A stretch of DNA of 64,000 nucleotides. It comes from Formosa sp. Hel1_31_208. Its GTDB lineage: Bacteria; Bacteroidota; Bacteroidia; Flavobacteriales; Flavobacteriaceae. The position numbers were made by a program, and so were the translations under genes. Location of the stretch: positions 2,707,001 through 2,771,000 of the forward strand of contig NZ_LT629733.1 of assembly GCF_900104785.1 (NCBI RefSeq). The letters are read 5' to 3'. This document shows, piece by piece, positions 26,190 through 36,350 of the stretch. Below the pieces are notes generated by a model, which saw only the letters and a list, made by a program, of their open reading frames with translations, had not been told where the DNA came from and searched no databases. The stretch's first letter is position 1. Every line of letters begins with the position of its first letter.

Positions 26190-28034
26190 ATGAGGTTGTT
26201 TAAACTAAACATAATTGCAGTAACCCTTATTTTCACTATTCCCTCATTTGCGCAAGATATTACCCTATTTCAACAATTTAATGGCCGTTATGACTATACA
26301 GCTTTTGGCAATACACTTAATCCATTTGAGAATAATCTAGACTTTAGTTTTTGTTTCCCGCTAGAATCTTCAAGTGCTAATTTGAATCTTTCCCCAAGTT
26401 CGACCGTTGTCGCTGCTTATTTATATTGGGCAGGTTCAGGAACAGGAGACACCTCAGTAACACTTAACGGGTTTAACATTGAAGCTGCAGATACCTATCT
26501 CGTAGATTATACCGAAGTATTTAGTGAAACACTCACGTACTTTTCATGCTTTGCAGATATTACGGATATTATCATTTCCGAAGGAAATATCAACTATACG
26601 TTTTCAGATTTGGACATTACTGATGACCTTACCAATACTGCTGGTTACTGCGATAATCGCACCAATTTCGCAGGTTGGAGCGTATATATTATTTATGAAG
26701 AGGACAGTTTACCCTTAAATCAATTAAACCTGTATCAAGGCTTAGAAATTATTAATAGAAATAATCAAGAAAAAATCATCACCATTGATAATTTAAATGT
26801 CATCGATAATGAAGGTGCCAAAATAGGATTCTTGGCTTGGGAAGGGGATAACAATTTAAATTTTGGGGAAAGCCTGTCTATTAATGATAATATCTTATCT
26901 AACCCACCTCTTAATTTGAGTGATAACGCTTTTAATGGCACCAATAGTTTTACTAACTCAAATACCTATTACAACTGTGATTTAGACGTTTACGACATCC
27001 AAGACAATATAAGTATTGGAGACACCAATGCTACTATAAAAATGACAACTGGCGCTTTAGATGAATTTGGAGTTTTTAGAGCTGATCTCATCATCATCAA
27101 TAACATTGTAACCGTATTGAATAGCCAACTTCCTGATGCACGAATTACTTTAGATGACTTTACCATCAACTGTAGCAATCGCACTGTAGTTGGGAATTAT
27201 ACCGTTTCAAATACGAATAGCACAGATACTTTGCCACAAAACACACCCATTGCATTTTATGCCGATGGCATTCTAGTTGGACAAAGTCAAACTCAAAACA
27301 CTATTTTAATCAATGGTTCGGAGAGCGGTATGATTACACTTTCAATACCAGATATCTTAAGTGATAGTTTCCTTCTGACTTTGGCAGTTGACGATGACGG
27401 TACAGGTATAGGTACAGTCATTGAAATAAATGAAAACAATAATAATGACGCTGAATTAATAGAATTATTAATCGCTCCTGCGATTCAAGAATTACCAAAT
27501 GCAATTGGTTGTAATGAAGGATTCAATAGTGCGTCGTTTAATCTTGTTGAATTGTTTGAAACTGCTACTCAAATTGATTCGGATGATATTATATTTTATG
27601 AAGCTTTATCAGATTTAGAAACAGACGAAAACAACATCATAAATCCGGAAGACTACCAAAACATAACAAATCCAATTACTATTTATGTTAAAGTAGATAA
27701 TCCGCCATGCTATGATGCTTATCAATTTCAATTATCTGTAGATAATTGTCCGCCATATGTCCCTGAAGGCTTTTCCCCTAATGGCGATGGCACGAACGAC
27801 TGGTTTAATATTCAAGGACTCTATGATGTATTTGAACAGCACGAGCTCAAAATATACAATCGTTATGGCACGCTCATCTTTGAAGGAGATAATGACAAAA
27901 AATGGTACGGTTTGATAAATAGAGGTCTAAACAACAAAGGAGAATTGGTTCCTGTGGGCACTTATTTCTATGTTCTCTATCCCAATGATCCAGAGTATCA
28001 ACCTCAGGTAGGCTGGGTATACGTTAACTACTAA
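26190..28034 (+). CDS. T9SS type B secreted protein with DUF3344-like and CARDB-like domains
   Basis: A 614-residue secreted protein. It has a signal peptide to about residue 21 (ending PSFAQ), then a DUF3344-like domain (about 40-290, with AAYLYWAGSG, VTLNGF and NFAGWSVYIIYE). A CARDB-like Ig domain covers about 310-430, one copy of the ~94-residue repeat about 431-515, and a type B sorting domain from PEGFSPNGDGTNDWF to the end. Its sorting domain is the common SPNGDG form, unlike the TPNGD/TPNND form of its three neighbours. It follows the first gene by 37 bases and is probably cotranscribed. The function is unknown; surface display is likely. Confidence 0.87.
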   Translation: MRLFKLNIIAVTLIFTIPSFAQDITLFQQFNGRYDYTAFGNTLNPFENNLDFSFCFPLESSSANLNLSPSSTVVAAYLYWAGSGTGDTSVTLNGFNIEAADTYLVDYTEVFSETLTYFSCFADITDIIISEGNINYTFSDLDITDDLTNTAGYCDNRTNFAGWSVYIIYEEDSLPLNQLNLYQGLEIINRNNQEKIITIDNLNVIDNEGAKIGFLAWEGDNNLNFGESLSINDNILSNPPLNLSDNAFNGTNSFTNSNTYYNCDLDVYDIQDNISIGDTNATIKMTTGALDEFGVFRADLIIINNIVTVLNSQLPDARITLDDFTINCSNRTVVGNYTVSNTNSTDTLPQNTPIAFYADGILVGQSQTQNTILINGSESGMITLSIPDILSDSFLLTLAVDDDGTGIGTVIEINENNNNDAELIELLIAPAIQELPNAIGCNEGFNSASFNLVELFETATQIDSDDIIFYEALSDLETDENNIINPEDYQNITNPITIYVKVDNPPCYDAYQFQLSVDNCPPYVPEGFSPNGDGTNDWFNIQGLYDVFEQHELKIYNRYGTLIFEGDNDKKWYGLINRGLNNKGELVPVGTYFYVLYPNDPEYQPQVGWVYVNY

Positions 28035-28117
28035 AAATTTCAATGCATTACTACAGCTTGTAAACTACTAAAACAGCTTATAACGGAGCTATTTGTTTTA
28101 AAATGTTAAAGTTTTAT

Positions 28118-28147
28118 GCGTTTCGTCGTCTTTTTTTGCATTTCGAC
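28118..28147 (+). promoter_or_regulatory. TTCG direct repeat upstream of the 14-repeat protein gene (possible regulator site)
   Basis: GCGTTTCGTC (28118-28127) and GCATTTCGAC (28138-28147) are direct repeats with 20-base periodicity. A further pair, ACAGCTT at 28053 and 28073, has the same period. The spacing resembles LytTR-type binding sites (9-bp repeats about 21 bases apart). A similar pair occurs at 38945. Confidence 0.35.
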
Positions 28148-28241
28148 TTATTTAACCCTACTTTTCAACCCAATAGGATATCAATACTATTTATAGTCCC
28201 AAACTAATCTTTATTGATACCATAAACTTAACCGCTTACAA

Positions 28242-31200
28242 ATGACATTTTTAAAACAATCCCTCTTCATCATTGCATGTCTATTATGCTGTCAGGTTAA
28301 TGCTCAGCAAATAAGTATTGATAATTCATTCTCAGCACAAGAGTTAATTACTAACAACCTTGTTCAAGGTTGTGTAGAAACTTCAAACATTCAGTCACAA
28401 GTTAATGGTCAAATCAATGGTTTTAACAGTTTTGCATATTTTGAGCGCGCGACTTCTAACTTTCCTTTTGAAAATGGCATCATGTTATCTACGGGTAATG
28501 CTACCTCAGGCGGAAATACAGAAAACACTTCAATATTAAATGAAGGGCAACCTAATTGGGCTACCGATATAGATTTAGAAACTGCATTAGGAATCACAGG
28601 AACATTAAACGCGACATCGATAGAATTTGACTTTGTATCGGTTGCGAACCAAATACAATTCAATTATATATTAGCTTCTGAAGAATATTTTGGAAACTTT
28701 CCTTGTCAGTATTCTGACGGCTTTGCTTTTCTAATTAAAGAAGCAGGAACGAGCGACCCTTATGTGAATATTGCTGTTATTCCTGGAACCGCTACTCCCG
28801 TAAACACCAATACCATACATGATGAGATTGTTGGTTTTTGTGCCGCTTCAAATGATCAATTTTTTGAAGGTTATAATTTAGGCGATACGAATTATAATGG
28901 TCGTACCACGGTCATGTCGGCTAATGCGTCAATACAACCCAATGTGCAATACCATATTAAATTAATCATTGCTGATCAAACGGATAGAAATTATGATTCT
29001 GCAGTATTTATAGAAGGTAATAGTTTTGATGCCACTGTAGACCTAGGAGCAGATATTCAAACCTGTGCAGAAGACATCACACTAAATGGTGACATCAACA
29101 ATCCCGCAGCGATGTACACCTGGTATTTAAATAATACTATTATTCCTGGAGAATCTCAAACAACGCTTAACGTGACTCAATCTGGAGATTACCGAGTCGC
29201 CATTGAAATACCTCTAGCAGGTTCTACATGTCTTATTGAAGATATTATAACGGTTACCTTGAGTTCAACTCAAACAGCTAATCCTATTTCAAATTATGAG
29301 TTGTGCGACGATATAAGTGCCGATGAAGTTGAAATTTTCGATCTTGCAACTAAAGATACAGAAGTATTAGCGGCTGTTCCGGCATCAACTTACACAATTT
29401 CATATCACTTAACAGCTATAGATGCCCAAAATGGCAGTAATGCTGTTTCTGGTGCTTTCCAGAACACTTCAAATCCGCAAACCATATTTATTAGAATTCA
29501 GGATACCATCAACGGATGTTTAGCATATCAAAGCTTTGATTTAATCGTAAACCCCTTACCAAACATTACAACTCCAACACCTTTATTGGTGTGTGACGAT
29601 GCTACAGCTGACGGTTTTACCGCAGTAGATTTATCTCAAAAAGATGATGAAATTACAAATGGTAATTCAGACCTTATAGTGACTTATCACTATACACAAA
29701 ATGATGCTGACAACGGTGTGAATGCTATTCCGTTACCTTATGTAAATACACAAGCTATAGAAACACTCTTTGTAAATGTTATCAATTCAATCACAGGATG
29801 TGCTTCAACCACTAGTTTAGACATAGAAGTATTAAACAACCCTGTAATCAATACAGACAATCATTATATTGATGCCTGTGATTCAGATCACGATGGGTTT
29901 GCTACTTTTGATTTAACCACTATTATTGATGATGTACTCGAAGGCTTGACAGGTGTCAACGTGACCTTCCATGAAACTCAGGCGGATGCCGATATAGGGA
30001 TAAATGCTATTGCTAACGAAACCAACTATAACAACATACAAATCAACGAACAGACCATTTTTATTAGAGTTGAAGATGCCGTTACAGGATGTGCTTCAAC
30101 AACTCCAATTGAGGTGCATACTAATTTATTATTAACGGCTGTTAATATTCAAGATCAAACCAGATGTGATTATGGTAATGATGGTATCGTAGAACTTAAT
30201 TTACTGAATATTACCACTGCTTTTATAAACGATGTCGAACAGGTAATGGAATACAATATTGATATTGATTTTTACCTAACAGAAGACGATCGCGATAATC
30301 AAATCAATCCAATTGATCCAACTGTACCATTTATACCTACATCAAACCCGCAAACTATATATATCACTATAACGAGTCCGTCGTGTCAAGAAATTTCTGA
30401 ATTTATTATTACTCTTTTACCTGTTGTAGAATTTGACCCTATTGATATGCAGACCGTATGCGATACAGATCAAGATGGGTTTACACTCATTGATTTAAGC
30501 AGCTTTGATGTTTTAGTTACGGCTGGTCAGACTGCCGATTATAATGTGACATATTTCGCGACTGAAAATGATGCTGATACAAATAATAACCCCTTACCTA
30601 CTCTATATACTAACTTGAGTAATCCACAAACCATTTTCACAAGAATCACAGCAAATGCGACTTCATGTGCTGACATTAATTCTTTTGATATTGAAGTACT
30701 CCCAGCACCTATTTCGACTCAACCCTCAGATATAGTAATATGTGATGACGATCAAGATGGTGTGTCTATTGTTGATTTAGATACTACAATAACCGAACTG
30801 GTAACTAATTTAACAGAGCGACTAATTACCTTTCATAATACACAAAACGATGCTGACAATTCTACTAATCCGATTGCTACTCCGTCGTCCTATTCAGCAA
30901 ATACGGAAACGATTTTCGCAAGGATCGAAAATACAAATACAGGCTGTTACTCAACAGAAAGTTTTGAAATTATAGTCAATACACTTCCAGTATTTATTGC
31001 GATTTCGAATTATAGAATCTGTGAAAATGCTAGTGATGATGTAGCTGATTTTATATTTGCTACTAAAGATGCCGAAATATTAAATGGCCAACTAGGTAAG
31101 GAAGTATTATATTTTTTAAATCAAACTGATGCAGATAATAACACCAACCCTATTGATAAAAATATAGCATATCAAAACGTATCTAACCCACAAACGATAT

Positions 31201-33923
31201 TTGTAAGAGTTCAAAATCTTACTGATGCTGATTGTTACGACACAACAGATTTTACAATTGAAGTGGGTACAAATCCCGTTTTTAACGAGCCTACCAACTG
31301 GTTTGTTTGCGATGATATTACTAACGATGGTAGTGAAATATTTGATCTGAATGTAAAAATTTCAGAAATTTCAGCAGGCATTACAGATACACTAGATATT
31401 ACATTCTATACGTCATTGTCAAATGCTGAAAATCAAGTTAACCCAGTCCCTTTACAATATGCAAATACAGCAAATCCGCAACAATTATTTGCTGTAATTG
31501 ACAATGGTACTATCTGTAATTCTATCGCCAGTTTCGAACTTAATGTAATTCAAGTACCTGAAGTAAATCTGGCCCAACCAATTATGATGTGTGATCATAA
31601 TTATGACGGTATTGTAACCTTTGATCTGACACAAGCAGAATTTGAAGTTCTTGATGTACGACAAGATAATATTACCGTGACGTATTTTGAAACCATGGCC
31701 GATTTAGAGTCTGATACTAATCCTATTCAAAACCCAAACAGTTATACTAATCTTACAAATCCACAAACAGTTTTTATTAAAATCACCAATACAATCTCAA
31801 ATTGTTTTGTTGCTGTTCCTCTTGAACTCATCGTTAATTTACCACCTGTAATCAATGACTTCCAGACGTACGAGATTTGTGACAATATAAATAGTAGTTT
31901 CGATTTGAATGATATTCTTACTGTAGCTGTTGATGATACAACTGATCGAACTTTTAGTTTTTATAATTCTTTAGTAGATGCCGAAGCCATGACTAATGCT
32001 TTAGGTACCAATTATACATACCAAACCAATAATGACACTATTTTTATTCGTGTTGCTTTCAATAACACCTCTTGTTTCGCTATCTATAGTTTCAATATCG
32101 TAGTTAATCCGTTACCTATTGCAAATCAACCTAACGATTTACAAGCTTGTGATGACGCGTCTAATGATAATGTGGCAAGTTTTAATCTATTTTCACAAAA
32201 TAGTCAAGTGCTTGGAAATCAAAATAATTCAAATTATACCGTTAGCTATTATACTAATATAGCTAACGCCAACACAGCTGCGAATCCATTACCAGAAAAT
32301 TATACGGGACTGCATGGTGAAACCATATTTGTGCGCATTGAAAATAATACGACCAGCTGTTTTAGTACAACACAGTTTAACTTGATCGTTAACACCCATC
32401 CTAATACCCCAACTACATTGCAGACTTGTGATGAAGATTTTGACGGATTAGCAATATTTGATCTGACACTCTCAGAGGGAGAACTCTTTAGTACAATTAA
32501 TCCAGATAATGTGATTTCTTACTTTGAATCTATGTCCGATTTAAATGCTGATATAAATGTGATTTCGACTCCGACTGCCTATCAAAACACATCTAACCCA
32601 CAAACCGTATTTATTAAAGTATACAATCAGGTGGCTAACTGTTTTACATCTGTTAGCCTTGACCTTGATGTTAACTTACCTCCAGCGATTAATGACTTCG
32701 GAACGTATGAAGCTTGTGCTAACGATACAAATACCATAGATCTTACAGCAATAAATTCAACTTTACTTGACCAAACTGCCAATGTGTTAGTGAGTTATTA
32801 TACTACGGAAGACGATGCTAGAAATGAAACTAATGTTTTAAATACGATTTATAACTATCAAACTAACAATGATACGCTATTTGCAAGAGTGGAGTTTTCA
32901 ACAACACATTGCTTTACTATTTATGAATTTACCTTGCAAATAAATCCATTACCTGTTGCTAATCAGCCCACCGATATGGAAGTCTGTGATGATGATTATG
33001 ATGGATTTTTTGAATTCAATTTAACTCAACAGAATACACAAATTCTTGGCGGTCAAAATCCAAATAACTTTACGATCACTTATTATATTGATGACATTTT
33101 AGCAGATGAAGGCTTGGGTAGTATAGGAAATACCTATAATGCCATGACCAACGAAACGATCTATGCTCGAATTGAAAATAATACAACTGGATGTTATAGC
33201 ATTATTCAATTTATGACAGTGGTTTTTGAAAAACCTATTATAGATATAGATGACCAAGTGGTCTGTTTAGATAATTTACCATTATTAGTTAGTGCTAACA
33301 CAAATAATATTGGTGATACCTATCTATGGTCTACAGGAGAAACCTCTCCTGAAATTGAAATCACAGATATTGGGACGTACTCTGTGACGGTGACAACGCC
33401 TAATGCTTGTGAAACAACTCGTATATTTAGTGTTTCAGAATCTGAAGCTGCTACCATAGAAATTACAGAATCGGTGGACTTTTCAGACCCTAATAATATT
33501 ACTGTCACCGTAAGTGGTATTGGAAATTATTCTTATCAATTAGATGATAATCCGCCACAACAATCCAATGTCTTTGAAAATGTAAGTTTAGGATATCATA
33601 CCATTACGATTATAGATTTAAATGGCTGCGGTGAAGTCTCGAAAGAAATCGTGGTTATTGATGCTCCAAAATTCTTTACACCAAACAATGACTCTTATTT
33701 TGATACTTGGCACATTACAGGTGTAGAAAACCTTACTGGAACAATCGTTTACATTTATGATCGCTACGGAAAACTGCTTAAAACACTCACCTCTAATTCA
33801 AGAGGATGGGATGGCTTTTATAACGGTAATCTCATGCCAGCTAACGATTATTGGTTTGTGGCAGATGTTAGAAAAGAAAATATTTCGTTTCAAGTAAAAG
33901 GGCATTTTACCTTGCGCCTGTAA
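28242..33923 (+). CDS. Giant T9SS type B secreted protein: choice-of-anchor L domain plus 14 repeats
   Basis: An 1893-residue secreted protein. It has a signal peptide (1-21, ending VNAQ), then a choice-of-anchor L domain (about 25-266, with NGIMLSTGNA, IEFDFVSVANQIQFNYILASEEY and DSAVFIEG) and an Ig-like module (about 267-347). Fourteen repeats of about 94 residues span about 348-1665. Two Ig-like modules precede the type B sorting domain (from FFTPNNDSYFDTW). Most repeats begin with Cys-Asp and many read DxDxDG, a calcium-loop pattern; a second Cys occurs late in each. Repeats 9-11 and 12-14 are a block duplication. The size and layout suggest an extended surface fibre or adhesin; this is inference. 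Confidence 0.9.
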   Translation: MTFLKQSLFIIACLLCCQVNAQQISIDNSFSAQELITNNLVQGCVETSNIQSQVNGQINGFNSFAYFERATSNFPFENGIMLSTGNATSGGNTENTSILNEGQPNWATDIDLETALGITGTLNATSIEFDFVSVANQIQFNYILASEEYFGNFPCQYSDGFAFLIKEAGTSDPYVNIAVIPGTATPVNTNTIHDEIVGFCAASNDQFFEGYNLGDTNYNGRTTVMSANASIQPNVQYHIKLIIADQTDRNYDSAVFIEGNSFDATVDLGADIQTCAEDITLNGDINNPAAMYTWYLNNTIIPGESQTTLNVTQSGDYRVAIEIPLAGSTCLIEDIITVTLSSTQTANPISNYELCDDISADEVEIFDLATKDTEVLAAVPASTYTISYHLTAIDAQNGSNAVSGAFQNTSNPQTIFIRIQDTINGCLAYQSFDLIVNPLPNITTPTPLLVCDDATADGFTAVDLSQKDDEITNGNSDLIVTYHYTQNDADNGVNAIPLPYVNTQAIETLFVNVINSITGCASTTSLDIEVLNNPVINTDNHYIDACDSDHDGFATFDLTTIIDDVLEGLTGVNVTFHETQADADIGINAIANETNYNNIQINEQTIFIRVEDAVTGCASTTPIEVHTNLLLTAVNIQDQTRCDYGNDGIVELNLLNITTAFINDVEQVMEYNIDIDFYLTEDDRDNQINPIDPTVPFIPTSNPQTIYITITSPSCQEISEFIITLLPVVEFDPIDMQTVCDTDQDGFTLIDLSSFDVLVTAGQTADYNVTYFATENDADTNNNPLPTLYTNLSNPQTIFTRITANATSCADINSFDIEVLPAPISTQPSDIVICDDDQDGVSIVDLDTTITELVTNLTERLITFHNTQNDADNSTNPIATPSSYSANTETIFARIENTNTGCYSTESFEIIVNTLPVFIAISNYRICENASDDVADFIFATKDAEILNGQLGKEVLYFLNQTDADNNTNPIDKNIAYQNVSNPQTIFVRVQNLTDADCYDTTDFTIEVGTNPVFNEPTNWFVCDDITNDGSEIFDLNVKISEISAGITDTLDITFYTSLSNAENQVNPVPLQYANTANPQQLFAVIDNGTICNSIASFELNVIQVPEVNLAQPIMMCDHNYDGIVTFDLTQAEFEVLDVRQDNITVTYFETMADLESDTNPIQNPNSYTNLTNPQTVFIKITNTISNCFVAVPLELIVNLPPVINDFQTYEICDNINSSFDLNDILTVAVDDTTDRTFSFYNSLVDAEAMTNALGTNYTYQTNNDTIFIRVAFNNTSCFAIYSFNIVVNPLPIANQPNDLQACDDASNDNVASFNLFSQNSQVLGNQNNSNYTVSYYTNIANANTAANPLPENYTGLHGETIFVRIENNTTSCFSTTQFNLIVNTHPNTPTTLQTCDEDFDGLAIFDLTLSEGELFSTINPDNVISYFESMSDLNADINVISTPTAYQNTSNPQTVFIKVYNQVANCFTSVSLDLDVNLPPAINDFGTYEACANDTNTIDLTAINSTLLDQTANVLVSYYTTEDDARNETNVLNTIYNYQTNNDTLFARVEFSTTHCFTIYEFTLQINPLPVANQPTDMEVCDDDYDGFFEFNLTQQNTQILGGQNPNNFTITYYIDDILADEGLGSIGNTYNAMTNETIYARIENNTTGCYSIIQFMTVVFEKPIIDIDDQVVCLDNLPLLVSANTNNIGDTYLWSTGETSPEIEITDIGTYSVTVTTPNACETTRIFSVSESEAATIEITESVDFSDPNNITVTVSGIGNYSYQLDDNPPQQSNVFENVSLGYHTITIIDLNGCGEVSKEIVVIDAPKFFTPNNDSYFDTWHITGVENLTGTIVYIYDRYGKLLKTLTSNSRGWDGFYNGNLMPANDYWFVADVRKENISFQVKGHFTLRL
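29284..33236 (+). repeat. Fourteen tandem coding repeats of about 280 bp
   Basis: In-frame repeats, each of about 90-98 codons, diverged at nucleotide level. The protein pattern is Cys-Asp-rich loop, FDL, strand with YY or FH, an A-x-x-x-x-NP segment, QTIFVRVEN, a second Cys followed by a hydroxylic residue, and a final strand ending in NPLP or similar. The related copies in the three neighbouring genes bring the total to about 21. Confidence 0.85.
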
Positions 33924-33946
33924 ATTAAAACTTAACACTTTTTTAG

Positions 33947-33976
33947 TTTTACTACGTTATCCAGTGTGTATCTTTG
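33947..33976 (+). promoter_or_regulatory. Bacteroidota-type promoter for the fourth T9SS gene
   Basis: TTTT (33947-33950), 18 bases, TATCTTTG (33969-33976) followed by C. The predicted start is near 33983, about 12 bases before the ATG. It implies that this gene can be transcribed apart from the giant gene before it. Confidence 0.6.
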
Positions 33977-33994
33977 CAATCGGAAAAATTGCAA

Positions 33995-36325
33995 ATGAAA
34001 TTTACGCTATTCGTCTTTTGCTTTTTATTTACAGTGATGACCTTCGGTCAAAATATCTCTGTAGATAGTGCGTCTTTTACAGCACAACAATTAATCGAAG
34101 ATATCCTCATCGATAGCGACTGTATAGACAATGTTATCGTCACTAATGTTGTAGGTGGCGACTTCGGAAATACGGAACAAAGCTTTGGTTTTTTTGATGC
34201 TGCTGGGACGAATTTCCCCTTTGAAAGCGGCATTGTATTGAGTACAGGTCGATTATCTAATGTGCCAGGTCCAAATACTTCCTTAAGTGATGATGATGCA
34301 GCGGATTGGCAAGGCGACGCAGACCTAGAGTTTGTCTTGAACGAATCGAATACCACAAATGCAACCATATTAGAATTTGATTTCACCTCTGTTGCTAATG
34401 AAATTAGTTTTCGCTATATCTTTGCTTCGGAAGAATATCAAGAAGGAAACCCAAATACATGTCAGTTTTCTGACCTATTTGGCTTTTTAATCCGACCTAT
34501 AAATAACCAACAATATGCCAATATCGCTTTAGTACCAGGAACCCAAACTCCTGTAAAAGTGACTACCGTTCATCCTGATATTCCTGGCGGATGTCCAGCA
34601 GAGAACGAAGCCTATTTTGAAAGTTTTAATGGTGCAAATACACCTATAAATTTCAACGGACAAACAACAGTTCTTACAGCAACAGCGACTGTCGTCCCTA
34701 ATGAAACGTATCACGTTAAGCTCGTCATTGCCGATGAGCAAAACTACAGATTTGACTCTGCCGTGTTTTTAGAAGCAGGAAGTTTTAGATTGTCAACTGA
34801 TATAGGTCCAGATCGCCTAGTCCAATCTGGAACAGCGGTTTGCGGCAATAACACCATTACAATACAAACCGACGAACCTGGAGCTACCAATACCTATAAA
34901 TGGTTTATAGATGGCGTAGAACTCATGGGAGAAACCAATGCTTCATTAGACGTTTCCGAAGGTGGTTTTTATAGTGTTGAAGTGACTCGTGATAACTGTG
35001 TGCTATTTGGTGAAGTTACTATAGAATATGCTGATAACCCAATCGTATTTGACGCCTTACTAACTGAATGTGATCAAGACCAAGACGCTTTGACCTTTTA
35101 CGATTTAGATGATATAGAACCTATAGTTACCAATGCTAATAATTCTATTGGTATTAGTGGTTTTTTTCTGTCTGAAAATGAGGCTAATCAAAATTCCAAT
35201 CCCATTACAAATCCGAACAATTTCGAGAATACCATACCATTCCAGACAGTTTATGCTCGCGTAATAAATCAAGCGGGTTGTTATAGTATTGCTGAAATAC
35301 AACTAGAAATATCAAACAATACGCTTATTATTCCTAGTTTAGATGCTTGTGATGGTGAGATTGCTGACGGTTTTACTGAATTTAACTTAAATGATATAAC
35401 AACGTCTATTAGTTCTCAAATTCCAACAAATGCGAATGTGAGTTTCTATGAGACCGAAGAAGATGCCTTTTTAGAGGTGAATATCTTATCTGGCATATTT
35501 CAGAATACAATACCTTTCAACCAAACAATTTATGTGAAGGTAGAAAGCAATAATCAATGCTACTCTATTTCAACGGCTGAACTTGAAGTCTTATACACCC
35601 CTGTATTAATGGAAGATGAGACATTTATCTATTGCTTAAACGATTTTCCTGAAATGATAACACTCACTGGTGGTATTTTAAACGACTTACCAAATAACTA
35701 TTATTATGAGTGGTTATTTAACGGTGCATTGACTGAAGTGAACACCACTTTTAATGACATTAATGAGCCTGGTACTTATACAGTTATTGTCACTGACCCT
35801 AATGGATGTTCTGCAAGCAGAACCATTACTGTCTTAGCGTCAAATATTGCCACAATAGAGAACATTTACGTTACAGAAGGTTTAAACAATAATACGGTTA
35901 GTGTTGAAGTATCGGGAGAAGGAGACTATGAATTTGCTTTAGATGATCTAAATGGTGAGTTTCAAGGAGACTCTGTTTTCACTAATGTCGAACCCGGTTT
36001 CCATACCGTTTTTGTTCGAGACATCAATGGCTGTGGCCTCACAGAACAAACGATTTCAGTTTTAGGATTTCCGAAATTTTTTACACCTAATGGTGACCCA
36101 TACAACGAACGTTGGCAAGTTTATGGAGTGAATGCAGACTTCAATCGAAGTATGGAAGTAAAAATATTTAATCGTTACGGCAAATTTATTACACAATTTG
36201 ATAACACCAGTGTTGGTTGGGATGGCACTCTAAATGGGCAAGCTTTACCAAGCGATGATTACTGGTTTGTAGTGCGTTTAATTGATGGAAGAACCTATAC
36301 AGGTCACTTTGCGTTAAAGCGTTAA
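33995..36325 (+). CDS. T9SS type B secreted protein with choice-of-anchor L domain and two repeats
   Basis: A 776-residue secreted protein. It has a signal peptide to about residue 19 (ending TFGQ), then a choice-of-anchor L domain (about 22-265, with GIVLSTGRL, EFDFTSVANEISFRYIFASEEYQ and DSAVFLEAGSF), then an Ig-like module. Two copies of the ~94-residue repeat follow (beginning ECDQDQD and ACDGEIADG). Two modules very similar to those of the 22712 gene (ITLTGGILNDLPNNYYYEW; DINGCGLTEQ) precede a type B sorting domain (FFTPNGDPYNERW to HFALKR). The ATG at 33995 is chosen as it starts a proper signal peptide and lies after the promoter. Confidence 0.88.
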   Translation: MKFTLFVFCFLFTVMTFGQNISVDSASFTAQQLIEDILIDSDCIDNVIVTNVVGGDFGNTEQSFGFFDAAGTNFPFESGIVLSTGRLSNVPGPNTSLSDDDAADWQGDADLEFVLNESNTTNATILEFDFTSVANEISFRYIFASEEYQEGNPNTCQFSDLFGFLIRPINNQQYANIALVPGTQTPVKVTTVHPDIPGGCPAENEAYFESFNGANTPINFNGQTTVLTATATVVPNETYHVKLVIADEQNYRFDSAVFLEAGSFRLSTDIGPDRLVQSGTAVCGNNTITIQTDEPGATNTYKWFIDGVELMGETNASLDVSEGGFYSVEVTRDNCVLFGEVTIEYADNPIVFDALLTECDQDQDALTFYDLDDIEPIVTNANNSIGISGFFLSENEANQNSNPITNPNNFENTIPFQTVYARVINQAGCYSIAEIQLEISNNTLIIPSLDACDGEIADGFTEFNLNDITTSISSQIPTNANVSFYETEEDAFLEVNILSGIFQNTIPFNQTIYVKVESNNQCYSISTAELEVLYTPVLMEDETFIYCLNDFPEMITLTGGILNDLPNNYYYEWLFNGALTEVNTTFNDINEPGTYTVIVTDPNGCSASRTITVLASNIATIENIYVTEGLNNNTVSVEVSGEGDYEFALDDLNGEFQGDSVFTNVEPGFHTVFVRDINGCGLTEQTISVLGFPKFFTPNGDPYNERWQVYGVNADFNRSMEVKIFNRYGKFITQFDNTSVGWDGTLNGQALPSDDYWFVVRLIDGRTYTGHFALKR

Positions 36326-36350
36326 TTGATTAACTTTACAAATCATCGTA

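Noticed and set aside
29284..33236. Regularly spaced repeats that could suggest a CRISPR or satellite array
   Set aside because: The repeats are in-frame coding units of about 280 bp, diverged in DNA and conserved as protein; there is no short identical repeat with unique spacers.
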